Below, piece after piece: positions 48,642 through 61,103 of a stretch of DNA of 64,000 bases. Both the position numbers and the translations under genes were made by a program. Numbering within the stretch: position 1 is the stretch's first letter; each line of letters begins with the position of its first letter. The notes below the pieces were generated by a model that searched no databases, had not been told where the DNA came from, and worked only from the letters and a program-made list of their open reading frames with translations. Origin of the DNA: Manihot esculenta (Eukaryota > Streptophyta > Magnoliopsida > Malpighiales > Euphorbiaceae); NCBI RefSeq assembly GCF_001659605.2, contig NC_035169.2, forward strand, positions 17,050,263 to 17,114,262. The letters run 5' to 3'.

Positions 48642-50661
48642 CTAATCATACAAGTATCTAATACCCATAGACCTAGTGTGCTGATCATGCTTGACCTGTG
48701 AAAGAGGCTTGGTCAGTGTATCTGCAATGTTGTCATTTGTGTCTACTTTGTATATTTTGATATCTCCTCTATCAATAATTTCTCGAATAAGGTGATATCG
48801 TCTGAGTATGTGTTTAGATCTCTGATGAGATCTGGGCTCCTTTGCCTGTGCTATGGCACCGTTGTTATCACAATAAAGGTCCAAAGGATTTGCAATGCTA
48901 GGAACCACTCCCAACTCTGAGATGAATTTCTTCAACCATACTATCTCTTTAGCTGCATCTGATGCTGCTATATACTCAGCTTCTGTTGTAGAATCTGCTA
49001 CAGTGCTCTGCTTGGAACTTTTCCAGCTAACACCTCCACCATTTAAAGTGAATACAAATCCTGACTGTGATCTGAAGTCATATATGTTGGTTTGAAAACT
49101 AGCATCTGTGTAACCATTTACAACTAGCTCATCTTCCAAACCTTTATAAACTAGGAATGCATCCTTAGTCCTTCTAAGGTACTTTAGGATATTCTTAACA
49201 GCAGTCCAGTGACTCTCACCGGGATCTGCCTGATATCTGCTTGTTGTGCTGAAGGCATATGAGACGTCTGGTCTAGTACATAACATGGCATACATGATAG
49301 ATCCAATAGCAGAAGCATAAGGGATCTTATTCATCCGTTCTCGCTCATCAGATGTCATAGGACATTGATTCTTGCTGAGATGAATACCATGAGACATGGG
49401 TAAGAATCCTCTTTTGGAATCTTGCTTGCTGAACCTTTTCAGCACCTTGTCAATATAAGTACTTTGACTCAGACCGATTATCCTCTTGGATCTATCCCTA
49501 TAGATCTTCATACCAAGGATATATGTAGCCTCACCTAAGTCCTTCATTGAAAAAGAATTCCCTAACCAAGTCTTAGCCTTTTGCAAGGTAGGGATATCAT
49601 TTCCAATGAGTAATATGTCATCCATATATAGGACTAGAAACAAAACTGCACTCCCACTAACCATCTTGTAAATACAAGGTTCATCTTCATTCTTGATGAA
49701 TCCAAATTCCCTGACTGTCTCATCAAAACGAAGATTCCAGCTCCGAGAAGCTTGCTTCAATCCATAAATGGATCTCTGAACCTTGCAAATCTTTCCAGAA
49801 TTCTCAGGGATTTCAAAACCCTCAGGTTGTGTCATGTACACATCCTCGAGCAAGTTTCCATTAAGAAAAGTTGTTTTGACATCCATTTGCCACATCTCGT
49901 AATCATAGTACGCAGCAATGGCAATGAGAATTCTAACCGACTTAAGTATTGCAACTGGCGAAAAGGGCTCATCATAGTCTATACCATGAGTTTGCCTGAA
50001 ACCTTTTGCAATAAGCCTTGCTTTGTAGGTATGCATATTTCCATCCATGTCAGTTTTCTTCTTGAAAACCCATTTGCAACCAATGGTCTTAACACCCTCA
50101 GGAGGATCAATTAATGACTAAACTCGATTGTCATACATGGATTGCATTTTAGATTTCATGGCACAAAGCCATTTCTCAGAATCTGGACTTGACACAGCCT
50201 CTTGATAGATAGTAGGCTCATCTTGATTAATGAGCAAAAGTTCACGACTATCATTCATGAAAAATCCATATCTCTCAAGCTGATGATGTGTCCTATCAGA
50301 TCTGCGTGGGACTTATGTCACCCTTTCAGTTTCCACAATTGTTTGTGGTTCTGAAAGTGGTTCTATCGGCGGTTCAATGCTCTCTTGTGGTGCTTGAGTT
50401 TCCTCAAGTTGCACTGTACTCCCACTGAATCTTTGAGATATAAATTCCTTTTCTAAAAAGGTACCATTTCGAGCAACAAACACTTTGTTCTTTGAGGGAA
50501 TATAGAAATAGTATCCTTTGGTTTCCTTAGGATACCCCACAAAATTGCACTTGATAGAATTTGGAGCTAGCTTATCTGAAATTGGGCATTTCACATAAGC
50601 CTCATAACCCCAAATCTTAAGAAAAGAAAAATTGGGCATTTTGCCAGTCATAACTCATATA
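48642..50661 (-). pseudogene. Copia pol, C-terminal half (integrase end, RT, RNase H)
   Basis: Continues the pol gene of 52950-54886 after the solo LTR insertion. Begins with the integrase C-terminal part (KMPNFSFLKIWGYEAYVKC, VGYPKETKGYYFY), then a linker, RT (RLIAKGFRQTHGIDYDEPFS, WQMDVKTTFLNG, VLYMDDILLIGND near 49620) and RNase H (NGYTDASFQTN, STTEAEYIAASDAAKE, LYCDNNGAIAQ, near 49100-48850), ending at 48642. The 1407-nt stretch 50048-48642 is open. Breaks: stops near 50313 and 50118 and a small indel near 50650, next to the insertion site. RT catalytic residues are intact. Confidence 0.92.
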
Positions 50662-50666
50662 GTGTC

Positions 50667-52944
50667 TATAACGACCCGGAAACCGGACCGCTACCGGCGC
50701 TAGGATCCAGATCAGCATAAGGCCGCCGGGACCCGTAGCAAGCCTGACTTACATCCCGCATACCTGTTAAATCCCATACATGATCAAACATATGCATAAA
50801 AATTTTGAACTTTCTCATTCATTTACCAAGCTTAACCTGTGCATACTCAACTCGTAAGTATAAACATCAAACCCCACACTGGAGCCCTCATCAAATGCTC
50901 CAATGGGGTAACATATCATACATAAAGCCTAGTTTACATAAACATAGATAAAACATTTTATAGATCATGTACAAAGGGATTAACCAACATACTAGGGTCA
51001 AGCACAAATCTATACCTCAATAAACATCATTACATTACATTACTGTACTATACTTTACATTACATCACTTTCATGTCCACATCTAGCTATTACATAAAAC
51101 ATAACTTTACTCTTGATGACTTCCTGATCTATCCCATACCTGCAAACCTGGGGGTGATGGGAACGGGGTGAGCTACTAGAGCCCAGTGAGCAGAATAATA
51201 AAACATTATATTTAAAATTCATGCTTTCATGGAATGCATCACATCACAAACAAATCACATCAAGGATGAACTTGTCACCATTTAGCCCTCTACACAATCC
51301 AATCATGCCAAGGGCGTAGTGCAGGCCACACCTGGTCTTTCTCTTACTCATAACATGTCATACATATCCAATCGTGCCGAGGGCGTAGTGCAGGCCACAC
51401 CCGGACTTTCTCTTACTATGTGCTAGGGGCGTAGTGCAGGCCACACCTGGACTTCCATATCATATCATCATTATATCATGTCATAACATACGAGAGCTAA
51501 TGGATCATTCAATGTTCATCCGCATCAACATCATATTATGCAATGCAACATATTCGTGAATTCTAATACAAACAACCTAATATATCTCATGGCATTCGTG
51601 ATGCATGAACATGCTTGAAACTGATTTATTTACTTTGAAATATAAGAGTTATTCTACTCACCTCAGGCTAGCTCTGACAAGACACTGAAGCAGCTCTCTC
51701 ACTGCTGGGGTCCTCGGTTCCTCAGGTCCGAACCTACACAGGTGGACTCAGATGAGGGACCAAACATACAAGAATATGACTCTAAAATACTCCCCAAAAA
51801 CCCCCTAAAACACCTTAAAATAATCATAGAAATCATGCAAAGGAAGGTTGAACAGGGCACTTTCGACGGCAGGTTCGGCGGTAGAAAGTCCCTCCAGAGC
51901 CAAAAGTCATGCACCTTCGGCGGCACTTTCGGCGGCCGAAGGTTCCTTCCAGATCCGAAACTCATGCATGTTCGGCGGCACCTTCGGCGGCCGAAACTCC
52001 CTTCCAGAGCCGAAAGTCCATTTTCGGGGGCAGGGTTTGGCAGCCAAAGGCTTGCCTCCACAGGCAGGTTCGGCGGCCGAAAGTCCCTTCGGCTGCAGAA
52101 CCTGAGTTCTTCCAAAGGGCAGAACTCAGCCTCCATAATGCACATTTACCTCCCAAACCATTCAAACATGCATTTACCTATTCTACAACAAGCATACACA
52201 AGTAAATAAGCATTTAGGGGTCTCAAACTATCCTAAACCCCAACACAAACACCAAAAGGCAACTCAAACAACATACATTACTCATAAACTCAACATTAAC
52301 CCTAACATGCAATCAACTAACTTACACATGCATTTCTACCCCATAAACTTCATAAAACTTGTTTAAAACATACAAAAAAGGTGGGATCTAGGCTTACCTC
52401 TTGAAGATCGAGAGGAAAGACGATCCTAACTTGGAGATGGGAGAAATCTAGCTCCTTGGACCTCCAAGCTCCAAAACTTGCTCTAAGCTTCAAAAATCTT
52501 CAAAACCAAGTTAAAACTTGTTAAAACTCGAAAGATTTGAGGAAGAACACCAAAACCGACCATGGGAGGGCATGGACTCACCGTTGGCCGAAAATAGGGG
52601 AGAAAGCTCGCCCATTTTCGGCCATGGGTCCTTTTATAGGTGGCAAGCCAGGCCACCTTCGGAAGCCGAAGGCAACTCCAAAACGCATGCATGTTCGGCG
52701 GCCGAACATGAGCCACATTCGGAAGCCTAACGTGCCCTCCTAAACTATCCCACGTTCGGCGGCCGAACCTAGAAATGCCTCCATGGTCCTTTTCATTCAA
52801 AACTCAGTTTCTTTCTTACTTAAAATCATATAATACATGAAAATATTTTACAAAAACATGATTTTACCCTTCTAGAGGTTTTCGACATCCGAAATTCCAC
52901 CGGACGGTAGGAATTCTGATACCGGAGTCTAGCCGGGTATTACA
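50667..52944 (-). mobile_element. Solo Ty3 LTR inside copia pol (2.28 kb)
   Basis: Ends TATAACGACC (mutated TG) ... GGGTATTACA. Target duplication GTGTC / ATGTC, one mismatch (50662-50666, 52945-52949). No internal region. Sister of the Tekay LTRs: 3-fold GGGCGTAGTGCAGGCCACACC minisatellite (51305-51450), palindrome clusters at 51860-52105 and 52655-52770, TATA box at 52631-52639. The eroded ends and target duplication suggest it is older than the Tekay insertion at 33956. Confidence 0.92.
52631..52639 (-). promoter_or_regulatory. TATA box of solo LTR in copia pol
   Basis: CTATAAAAG on the - strand between the two palindrome clusters. Confidence 0.65.
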
Positions 52945-52949
52945 ATGTC

Positions 52950-54886
52950 TTTTCAACCGCTTTCGATGGTACTCGGTTTAAAAATGAATGCAGCTGTTTC
53001 CAAGGCATAACGCCAAAACGATAAAGGGAGATTTGTTTGACTCATCATAGATCGAATAATATCTAATAAAGTTTGATTTCTCCTTTCAGAAACACCATTC
53101 CATTGTGGAGTTCCTGGGAGAGTTAATTGTGAAACAATTCCACAATTTCTAAGATGTTCATCAAACTCTTGGCTCAAATATTCACCACCTCGATCAGATC
53201 GAAGCATTTTAATAGTTCTACCAAGTTGATTTTGTACTTCATTTTGAAAGGTTCTAAACATTTCAAAAGATTCATGCTTATGTTTCATTAGGTAGACATA
53301 GCCATACCTACTGAAATCATCAGTGAATGTAATGAAGTACTGATAACCTCCCCTGGCACTAATGCTTAGTGGGCCACATACATCTGTATGTACTAAGCCC
53401 AATAAGTCTATAGCCCTTTGACCTTGTCCAATAAAAGGGTCCTTTGTCATCTTACTAAGCAAACAAGATTCACAATTTTCAAATGAATCTAATAAACCAT
53501 CTTTATGGAGCTTAGATATACGATTCTCATTTATATGGCTAAGACGACAGTGCCATAAATATGTTGGGTTTAACTTATTTGGCTTAGTTTTCTTAGAAGT
53601 TATGTTATAGATATTGTTGTCTCTAGAATCATCTAGATTAAGGACATAAAGGCCATCATAAGAATTTGCAAAACCATAAAGCAAATCTTTATTATAAATG
53701 GAACATTTCTTATTCTTAATAAGAAATGAAAAACCTTCATCGTCCAAAACAGAAACTAAAATAATATTCCTACTCAAAGTAGGAACATAAAAGCAATTGT
53801 TCAAAACTAACAAAAGCCCATTGGGCAACACAAGTTCATAAGTTCCTACAGCTAAGGCAGCAACTCTTGCTTCATTGCCTACACGTAGGTCCACATCGCC
53901 CTTTTTCAGTTTTCTACTCCTTTTGAGACCCTGCACATTTGTACAAATGTGAGAACCACATCCGATATCTAATACCCATGAAGTAGAGATAGATAAATTA
54001 ATATCTATAACATAAATACCCAAAGTTGTAGTCTCACTACTCTTCTTCTTCTTGCACTCATCCAAATAGAGTTTGCAATTTCTCTTCCGATGCCCTGGTT
54101 CCTTACAATGGAAGCAAATTCCTTTCTTAGGAATTATTTCCTCAGAAACTTTTGCCTTGGATTTCCATTTAGGCTTGCCTTGTCCCTTAGGCCCATTACC
54201 ACTTTTAGACTTGGGCTTCCCCTTATTTTTCATGGGCTTACCCTTATTGACATTCAAAATTTGGATGGGCCTTTTCTTGACATTTACCTCAGCTGTCTTT
54301 AACATCCCATGCAGCTCAGGAATGGATTTCTCCATATTGTTCATGTTATAGTTCATGACAAACTGAGAAAAACTGCTAGGTAAAGAATGTAGGATCAAAT
54401 CCGTAGAGAGTTCTAAACTCAGAGGATAGCCAAGCCTAGCAAGGTGATTAATGTAGCCTTTCATCTTCAAAACATGAGCACTAACTGATTCACCTTCAGC
54501 CATTTTGCAATCATGCAATGCAATGGTGGTTTCATACCTATCCTGCCTAGCTTGCTGTTGGAAAGCCTGTTTGAGATGGACACTCATCTCATAAGCCTCA
54601 AGGTGCTCCAGATCCTTCTAAAGTTCTGGGCATATAGTTGCCAACATAAGACATCCAATGTCATTAGAATCATCCATATGCTTCTTATGCTTGTTCTTAA
54701 CAGCATTAGTAGCATCAGCAGGAGGTGGTTCTGGGATAGCTTCATCAAGCACATAGGACTTTTTCTCTTGCTTGAGAAAAATTCTCAAGTTTTTAAACCA
54801 GTTAACAAAATAGTCCCATTTTCTTTCAGTTTATCCTTCTCAAGGATGGATCATAGTGATAAGGTGGAATTGTTATTAGTAGCCAT
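52950..54886 (-). pseudogene. Copia gag-protease-integrase (N-terminal half)
   Basis: gag starts at ATG 54886 (MATNNNSTLSL), with a one-base frameshift about 35 nt in and a stop TAG near 54618. From 54587 a 544-codon frame is open: UBN2-type gag (TTIALHDCKMAEGESVSAHV, LSLELSTDLILHSLPSSFSQ), Lys/Gly-rich linker, zinc knuckle CFHCKEPGHRKRNC (about 54110), protease region WVLDIGCGSHIC (about 53965), GAG-pre-integrase with HCRLSHINENRISKLH, and integrase core with TDVCGPLS, FTDDFSRYGYVY, LRSDRGGEY and NGVSERRN. The protease triad reads D-I-G where copia normally has D-S/T-G. A one-base insertion near 52993 shifts the frame just before the solo LTR insertion. Confidence 0.92.
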
Positions 54887-56303
54887 AATTATCTACAAAA
54901 TATGCAAATATAATCAATTTAGTAAATTAATATTGAGGTGATAATAATCTCCCACTAAAATATAACCCTAAAAAATAATAATATTTTAGTGGGCTAAGAT
55001 CCATATTTCACCTAATTCTAAGTCAGCTTTGGCATGACGCTTAGAATTAAGTTATTTAGGTAGGTAACTCCTTACCAATTACATCTAATGTAACTCTTAG
55101 ATTATGAGGTGTTGACATCATATGTCAAATGCATGTTATACCCCATCTAATGCCTTAGGCCCAAAACCGTTTTAATAGCCTAATTAAGCTCAACCAAAAT
55201 TAAATAAATGAGTAACTATTACTCATCCTATCTTACTAGGATAACCTAAGCACTTTGCTTTGGCAAAACCTGCATTTTGGTGATCTTAGTCTTGATAGGT
55301 ATTTAATATATGGGTGGCATTAAAACTTAAAATTTTAGAGTGAGGGTTCAACTTTTAATTTTAATTATTTTATCTTGCATATATATATTATAGCATCATA
55401 TATGCATACATATATATATAGACAATAATGCATAGTATCTCATACTAATATATGACAAAATAATAAAATATAGTCATTTAAATCTGATTTAAAGACTAAA
55501 CGAAAATAATAATTTAGAATTTATTTTCTTATTAATTTTTTTTATTTTTGTATTTGTTTTTATTTTTTTATTTTCAGGGGCAGAATCGTAATTTAGGGCA
55601 TCATCTTCTTCCTTAGGAAGAAACCCTAGCAGCCGCCGCCGTCATCACAGCAGCCGGCCAACCAGTCCAGCCATCGGAGGGACGCACAACACTTGTGCCC
55701 CCGCCGATGTCCCGTCCACCTCTAATTGTGTGCGAGATCGACGACATCGCAAAGGAGGCCGTGATCTCTTGCAATGTACACCAGCTTCATCCTGCGAACT
55801 TGTGACAGCCACGGTACTTCAGCTCTCAGTGCCGCTCGTTGATCCGCAGCTCTCGTCGCTGCTCATCAATCTGCAGATCGAGCAACAGTTGTACATCCAT
55901 GGAAGATTGTAGCAGCACTGACAAGCTGCTTCGTCTACTTTGTGAATGAGAATTAAGAATGAAATTGAGGAGAAGGTTCTCAGCTCTTCCCAATCTGCAT
56001 GCCAACACACATGACCACCTCCCATCGTTGCTTCAAGCATGCATCAGCGGCGGGACCCACCGCGTGCTCGCCTATGGCCTTCACGTGTGATGGTCTGGTC
56101 CTCAGCGTTTTCTGGGTTCACGATGACTGTTCATCGTGAATCCGATTTTTATTATTATTATTTTTTATTAATTTAATTTTTCTAACAAAAATTATCTAAA
56201 TGATCCCATCATTCATCCATAATTATCATGCCATTCTAATAAACATATATCGCATATATAATATCAATCATGGCATAATTAACATAAACGAAAAGCACAG
56301 GTT
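54887..56303 (-). other. Copia 5' leader with GC-rich island
   Basis: Untranslated leader between primer site and gag. Most is AT-rich, but 55575-56120 is GC-rich and contains AAACCCTAGCAGCCGCCGCC and many CG dinucleotides, unlike the element around it. Short frames occur on both strands (73 codons on -, 60 on +) and none is recognised. Confidence 0.6.
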
Positions 56304-56316
56304 GGCTCTGATACCA
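56304..56316 (-). other. Primer binding site of copia element
   Basis: TGGTATCAGAGCC on the - strand, 1 nt from the 5' LTR: tRNA-iMet primer. Confidence 0.92.
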
Positions 56317-56317
56317 C

Positions 56318-57748
56318 TGTTGGAAAATTTCGAGATTATTGCAACCCAAATTGTGCAGCGGAAAAATAAAAATCTCGGATTTCCTTTCCCAGAATCCGAG
56401 TGCTTCGTTTATTTCAAAGGAAGGATATGAGACTAACCTGTTAATCTCGTCGAGAAGATATAATGGCGGACTGATGGTGCTGCTTTTTCAAACGAACACC
56501 CTCTATGGTATCCACACGAACGTCTTCTATCCTTCTAGAGTGCTAGCTCTCTTAAGGATGGATAGATTATGTGCTACACAATCTGCAACTATTAGACTAA
56601 TTTTTCTAAAAACCATCATCACTCCTAAATTCGTAGAAGGAGTATTTATATGTTTTAGTCTTTTGTTTTCTTACAACTCTTTTCCCAAAAGAGTTGTGTT
56701 CAGAGCCCACTATCACAATCTCATAGATACTCAAATATCTTTATGTGATAGAGTCATTTATCTGTAACAGTTACAAATAGACTGCAGATCTTTTAAATAT
56801 TATTATCTTATAATAATAAATAATTAATAATAATAACACTTTATTATTATTAATGATATTAATGGGCTTTGGGCTTTTAGCCCATTAATATGTCATAGCA
56901 CATCAACAACGTTCTTTTGTGTGTGACCCAATAGGCTCACATTAATTGGCAATAGGCCCAGTCCCACAAGGCCCATAAGTCATAAGTGGCCTCTAGCAAG
57001 ACATTATGACTACCCAACTAATATGAGGATCAATAGTCTGATAAAGCCTAATAAATAGAACATGTATTAATCCCTTTGTCACATGATATCTAGTTTGAAC
57101 ATAAGTCATGGTCAATGTCAAATTTATAATATTTAAACTTATGATTTCTCGATCTCTAAGTAGACTGATAAATTCAAATGATATGGATCACACTATCAAT
57201 TCATTTGAGCACGGCCATGCATTTCTCAGTCTCACTTATCGAGGGGCCTAGAAGATATCTCTCTCAGAGAGAGAGACAAATCCAATCTTGATTGTTCATT
57301 ATCCTCTACATAATTTCTATTATGCTCAATCATAACCTTTATGATTGTCCGATTAAAGACAATGTTGGGTTATGTCAAAACATAATAGTCCTTATGTTGG
57401 AAACTATGACAATCTCAAGTCAAAGAATTAAGATATAATATTTTGAGATTCACTTATGATAATAACCCATGTAGTGATCTCAACGCGGATCCATCCAATA
57501 CTTTGTTCTCTAACAAGTATCTATGATTATTGAATTATATCAACATATACATAATCATCTCATGATTATCAATCAATAATCATACTAGCTATGTTTTATT
57601 ATTATCAACATAATAATAAGTAACCAGGGATGATAATCATTATTATATAACATGCAAATAAATAATAATGATAAAAACTTCTTTTATTAATAACCAAAAC
57701 GACATACAAAAAGACCCAAGATAATGGCCTAGGGCATACACACTAACA
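56318..57748 (-). repeat. Copia 5' LTR (intact)
   Basis: 1431 bp, TGTTGGAAAATTTCG to CACTAACA. Colinear with the split left LTR and free of insertions, so it serves as the empty-site reference for the Ty3 and Mutator-like insertions. Followed by the target duplication ACAAG. Confidence 0.94.
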
Positions 57749-57753
57749 ACAAG

Positions 57754-58337
57754 ACCTTACTGCTGGTGGGTTTCTCTTATGTTGGAGCTATTTAGGTTCT
57801 ATTTCTTTCCTTTAGTGTTGTGTGAGGGCTATTTTGATGCTTTTATTATTGGGTGAAGTGTTTTTCAGGTCTAGTATTGCTTGAAATGGCTTCTGAGAGT
57901 AAGATCCATGTCATTGAAATTATTCCTACACCCACTAAAATTACATGTGGATTCAAATTTTTTGTCACTTTTGTGGATGATTTCTCTAGAATAACTTGGA
58001 TTTATTTTATGAAGTATCGTTCGAAAGTGTTTTCTCATTTCTCTGTATTTTGTGCTGAAATCAAGACTCAATTTAATTTTTCTGTGAAAATTTTGCAAAG
58101 CGACAATGCTAAAGAATATATGTTAAAATCATTCTAAGCTTATATGACTCAACATGGTATTATTCACCAATCATCATGTGTTGATACACCCACTCAAAAT
58201 GGGGCAGCTGAAAGGAAGAAACTATATCTCCTTAAGACTGCTCGAGCTCTGTTGTTTAAAATGCAAGTTCCTAAGCAATTCTGGGCCAATGATGTCTCTA
58301 CTACATGCTTTCTCATTAACAGCATGCCCTCCACAGT
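57754..58337 (+). pseudogene. Old copia integrase fragment, part 1
   Basis: Plus-strand copia integrase: GFKFFVTFVDDFSRITWIYF (57940-58000), LQSDNAKEYM, then after a stop near 58136 HGIIHQSSCVDTPTQNGAAE, RALLFKMQVPKQFWANDV and INSMPSTV. The catalytic D, D and E are visible. The gene is cut at 58337 by a solo Ty3 LTR and resumes at 61099. The left end (57754-57850) is too decayed to read. It is the sequence into which the copia at 33616-57748 inserted, though I cannot match the left flank at 33.6 kb to the same element. Confidence 0.85.
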
Positions 58338-59284
58338 TGTAACAGCCCGGAAACCGGTACCCTTCCGTAACGGTTCCAAACTGTTCGGCACTAGGATCCA
58401 GATCGGCTTAAGGCCGCCTAGACCCGTAGTAAGCCTGACATTCCTTCTATACATCTGGTCTAATCCTTTACATGATCACTCTTTTCATAAAACTTTATAC
58501 CTTTAAATGCCCCAGGCTTACCCCGAGGGACTGTGATTAAAAACTCTTCTTTCATTTTTTTTCCAAGCTCAACGCATGCATGCTCTTATTTATTAAGCTT
58601 GGCCATAAAATCCTCTGTAAGACATTTCATTCTTCCTTAAAACATCTTTTCTCTTTAAACTTACTCGTTCTTGAAAACATTTCATACATCATGAAAACAT
58701 ATCCTTTCTTAAAACTCATTGATCATGTACCCCTTATAGGATTAGCCAACCATAGACATAACATCACTCTATACATTAGGCAAAGCACATATCTATACCA
58801 TCTTTCTTAAACTCTTCCTAACATGACTCTATCTCTTTATAACATGGTCTTTCCTTTCATACCTTTTTCATTTCATACTCGTACATCCTTACTTACATAA
58901 CTTTCCTTTAGCATACATCATGTCCACAACTAAACTTCTATACAAGCATACATAACATAACATATCATTTCTTTGAACTTTACATCTCTTCACAACATAT
59001 ACATAACCTTATATATACATCCACACTATACTATTACATAACTTCTTCATCTTTGACTTCCTCTAATCATCTCTGATCAACTCTGGCCCTGCATACTGGG
59101 AATAGGGGAGAGGGATGAACTTCTAAAGCCCAGTGAGTGGAATCCATAAAAACCATTCATTAAAACACATGCTCTTATGTCATACTTCACATTACAATAA
59201 TACACATCAAGGAAGAAGTTGTCACCTATAGCCCTCTTCCTAACTGACTCACTTGTAAAATTTCTTTTGTACTTAACTTTCTGA

Positions 59285-59515
59285 AAACAGATTTGTCAGG
59301 GCGATTAGGCCTCCTGACTGATTTCTGAAAACGTTTTGTCAAGGCGATTAGGCCTCCTGACTAGCTCATGAAAACATTTTGTCAGGGCGATTAGGCCTCC
59401 TGACTAACTTCCTGAAAACATTTTGTCAGGGCGATTAGGCCTCCTGACTGCTTCCTGAAAACTGCTTTCCTGAAAACGTTTTGTCAGGGCAATTAGGCCT
59501 CCTGACTATACTGAC
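59285..59515. repeat. LTR minisatellite, about 50-bp unit, five copies
   Basis: Five degenerate copies of a unit containing GGCGATTAGGCCTCCTGACT and GAAAACNTTTTGTCAGG, with a weaker sixth copy just after (59525-59545). It occupies the same relative place as the different minisatellites of the sister LTRs. Confidence 0.88.
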
Positions 59516-60748
59516 TCAATAATAGGGGCGGTTAGGCCTCCCTGCTCATACTCTTTATGCTTGACTCTTCCATTACTCTTTTCTCGACTTTTCATGTCAT
59601 ACTGAGGGCTAAAGGGTTATTCAACATTCATCCGCATACTCATCCAGTTATGCAATGCAGCATCTTCATGGTTCTAGTGCAACAACCTATTATCTCATGG
59701 CATTCATGATGCATGTCTCATGTTCGTCACATTATTATCTTTTAGTATTACCCATCCTAGCATTAACATGGCAATTATGATGCATGGATCATGCTGAAAC
59801 ATTCTTTAATTGAAAACATGCATAGTTAGTCCCACTCACCTGGAACCTCTGCTTTACTAACTTGGGCCAACTCTGTACTGTAGCTAAACACCTCTCCTCA
59901 GATCAAATCCTACACAAAAGGACTCTTATGAGGTGTTAAACATCTCTAGCATAACTCTAAAACACCTTCCCAAAACCCCTCTAAAGCCTCATAAACATGC
60001 ATGAAAATTCATGCAAAGGAAGGCAAAACAGAGCACCTTCGGCGACACTTTCGGCGGCCGAAAGTCTCTTCCAGAGACGAAACTCGCCTACTTTCGGCGG
60101 CCGAAAGTCCTATTATCTCTCCTTCGGGTGCACCTTCGGCAGCCGAATGTGCATGACAGATCCGAAAGTCCAGCTTCCGGAAGCAGCCTTCGGCAGCCGA
60201 AGCCACCTCCACAAGGCTTTTCGGCGGCCGAAACTCACTTCGGCGGCCGAACCTGAGTTCTTCCAGAACCCAGTTCATGCACAAACACCTCTCCTCACAT
60301 ACCCAACATGCATAAAACCTCCTCAAGACATGCATAGACCTCTAAACATACCCAAAGAGGCCTAAAACACTCTTAAACTCTAACAACAATAACATATAAA
60401 CACATAGTGCACAAAGGGTCCCTAAAACCCTCCCATGCACACCCATGCTCATCTAACCCTTTCTTCCCATAAAACTCCTAAAACTATCCATAAAACATGC
60501 TTAAAACATCATAAAACGTAGAGATCAACCCTTACCTGTTGAGTTGGTGTGACCTCAACTTCAAAACGTGGAGCACCAAGCTTTGCAAGCTTCAACTCCA
60601 AAATTTGCTGAAAACCGCCAAAACCAAGTTAAAGCTTACTACAACTTTGAAGAATCATGAAAAAACTAAGAAATCATGCCAAGGAGGACATGAGCTCACC
60701 TTGGATGGGAAGAGGGAGAAAACTTTCCTCTTCCACCGCCCTAAGTGG

Positions 60749-60757
60749 CTTTTATAG
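60749..60757 (-). promoter_or_regulatory. TATA box of solo LTR in old copia
   Basis: CTATAAAAG on the - strand between the palindrome clusters. Confidence 0.65.
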
Positions 60758-61103
60758 AGGAGCTGGTCAACCACGTTCGGCGGCCAAACATGCAGGCGAA
60801 CCATGCAATGTTCGGAAGCCGAACTTTTCTTTCGGAAGCCGAACCTCAAGCACTTTCGGCGGCCGAACATCACCTTCGGCGGCCGAAACTGCATTTTGTC
60901 TCCTTCGCCTTTTTCTCTTCAAAACTCAAAATCCTTTTTACTTAAATACCATGAAAACACTTAAAACCTTTACAACCCTTTTTAAAACTTTTGCTAAACC
61001 TTTTGAAAACCTTTGCTTAAACCCTTACTGGCAACTCCAACATCCGAAATTCCACCGGACTACAGGAATTTCGATGCCTGAGTAAGCCGGGTATTACAAC
61101 AGT

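Larger units (their letters stand above)
33616..57748 (-). mobile_element. Ty1/copia element carrying four nested or internal insertions
   Basis: Minus-strand copia. The target duplication ACAAG is perfect (33611-33615 and 57749-57753). The right (5') LTR is 56318-57748. The left (3') LTR is split: 33616-33955 and 46450-48621. A tRNA-iMet primer site lies at 56304-56316 and a purine tract at 48622-48636. Inserted in it are a Tekay-like Ty3 (33956-46449, itself split by a solo LTR at 41791-44299), a Mutator-like element (47255-48309) and a solo Ty3 LTR (50667-52944). With these removed it would be about 8.3 kb, a normal copia size. The coding style (YMDDILLIGND RT, TEAEYIAASDAAKE RNase H) resembles the Tork/TAR lineages; lineage is tentative. 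Confidence 0.93.
58338..61098 (-). mobile_element. Solo Ty3 LTR in old copia integrase (2.76 kb)
   Basis: Ends TGTAACAGCCC...GGGTATTACA. Target duplication ACAGT perfect (58333-58337, 61099-61103); the interrupted copia frame becomes continuous when the insert and one target copy are ignored. TATA box at 60749-60757; palindrome clusters at 60035-60260 and 60773-60890. Most diverged of the sister LTRs in the window. Confidence 0.93.

Noticed and set aside
54073..54351. Plus-strand frames over the copia gag zinc-knuckle region
   Set aside because: Antisense of the Lys/Gly-rich gag linker.
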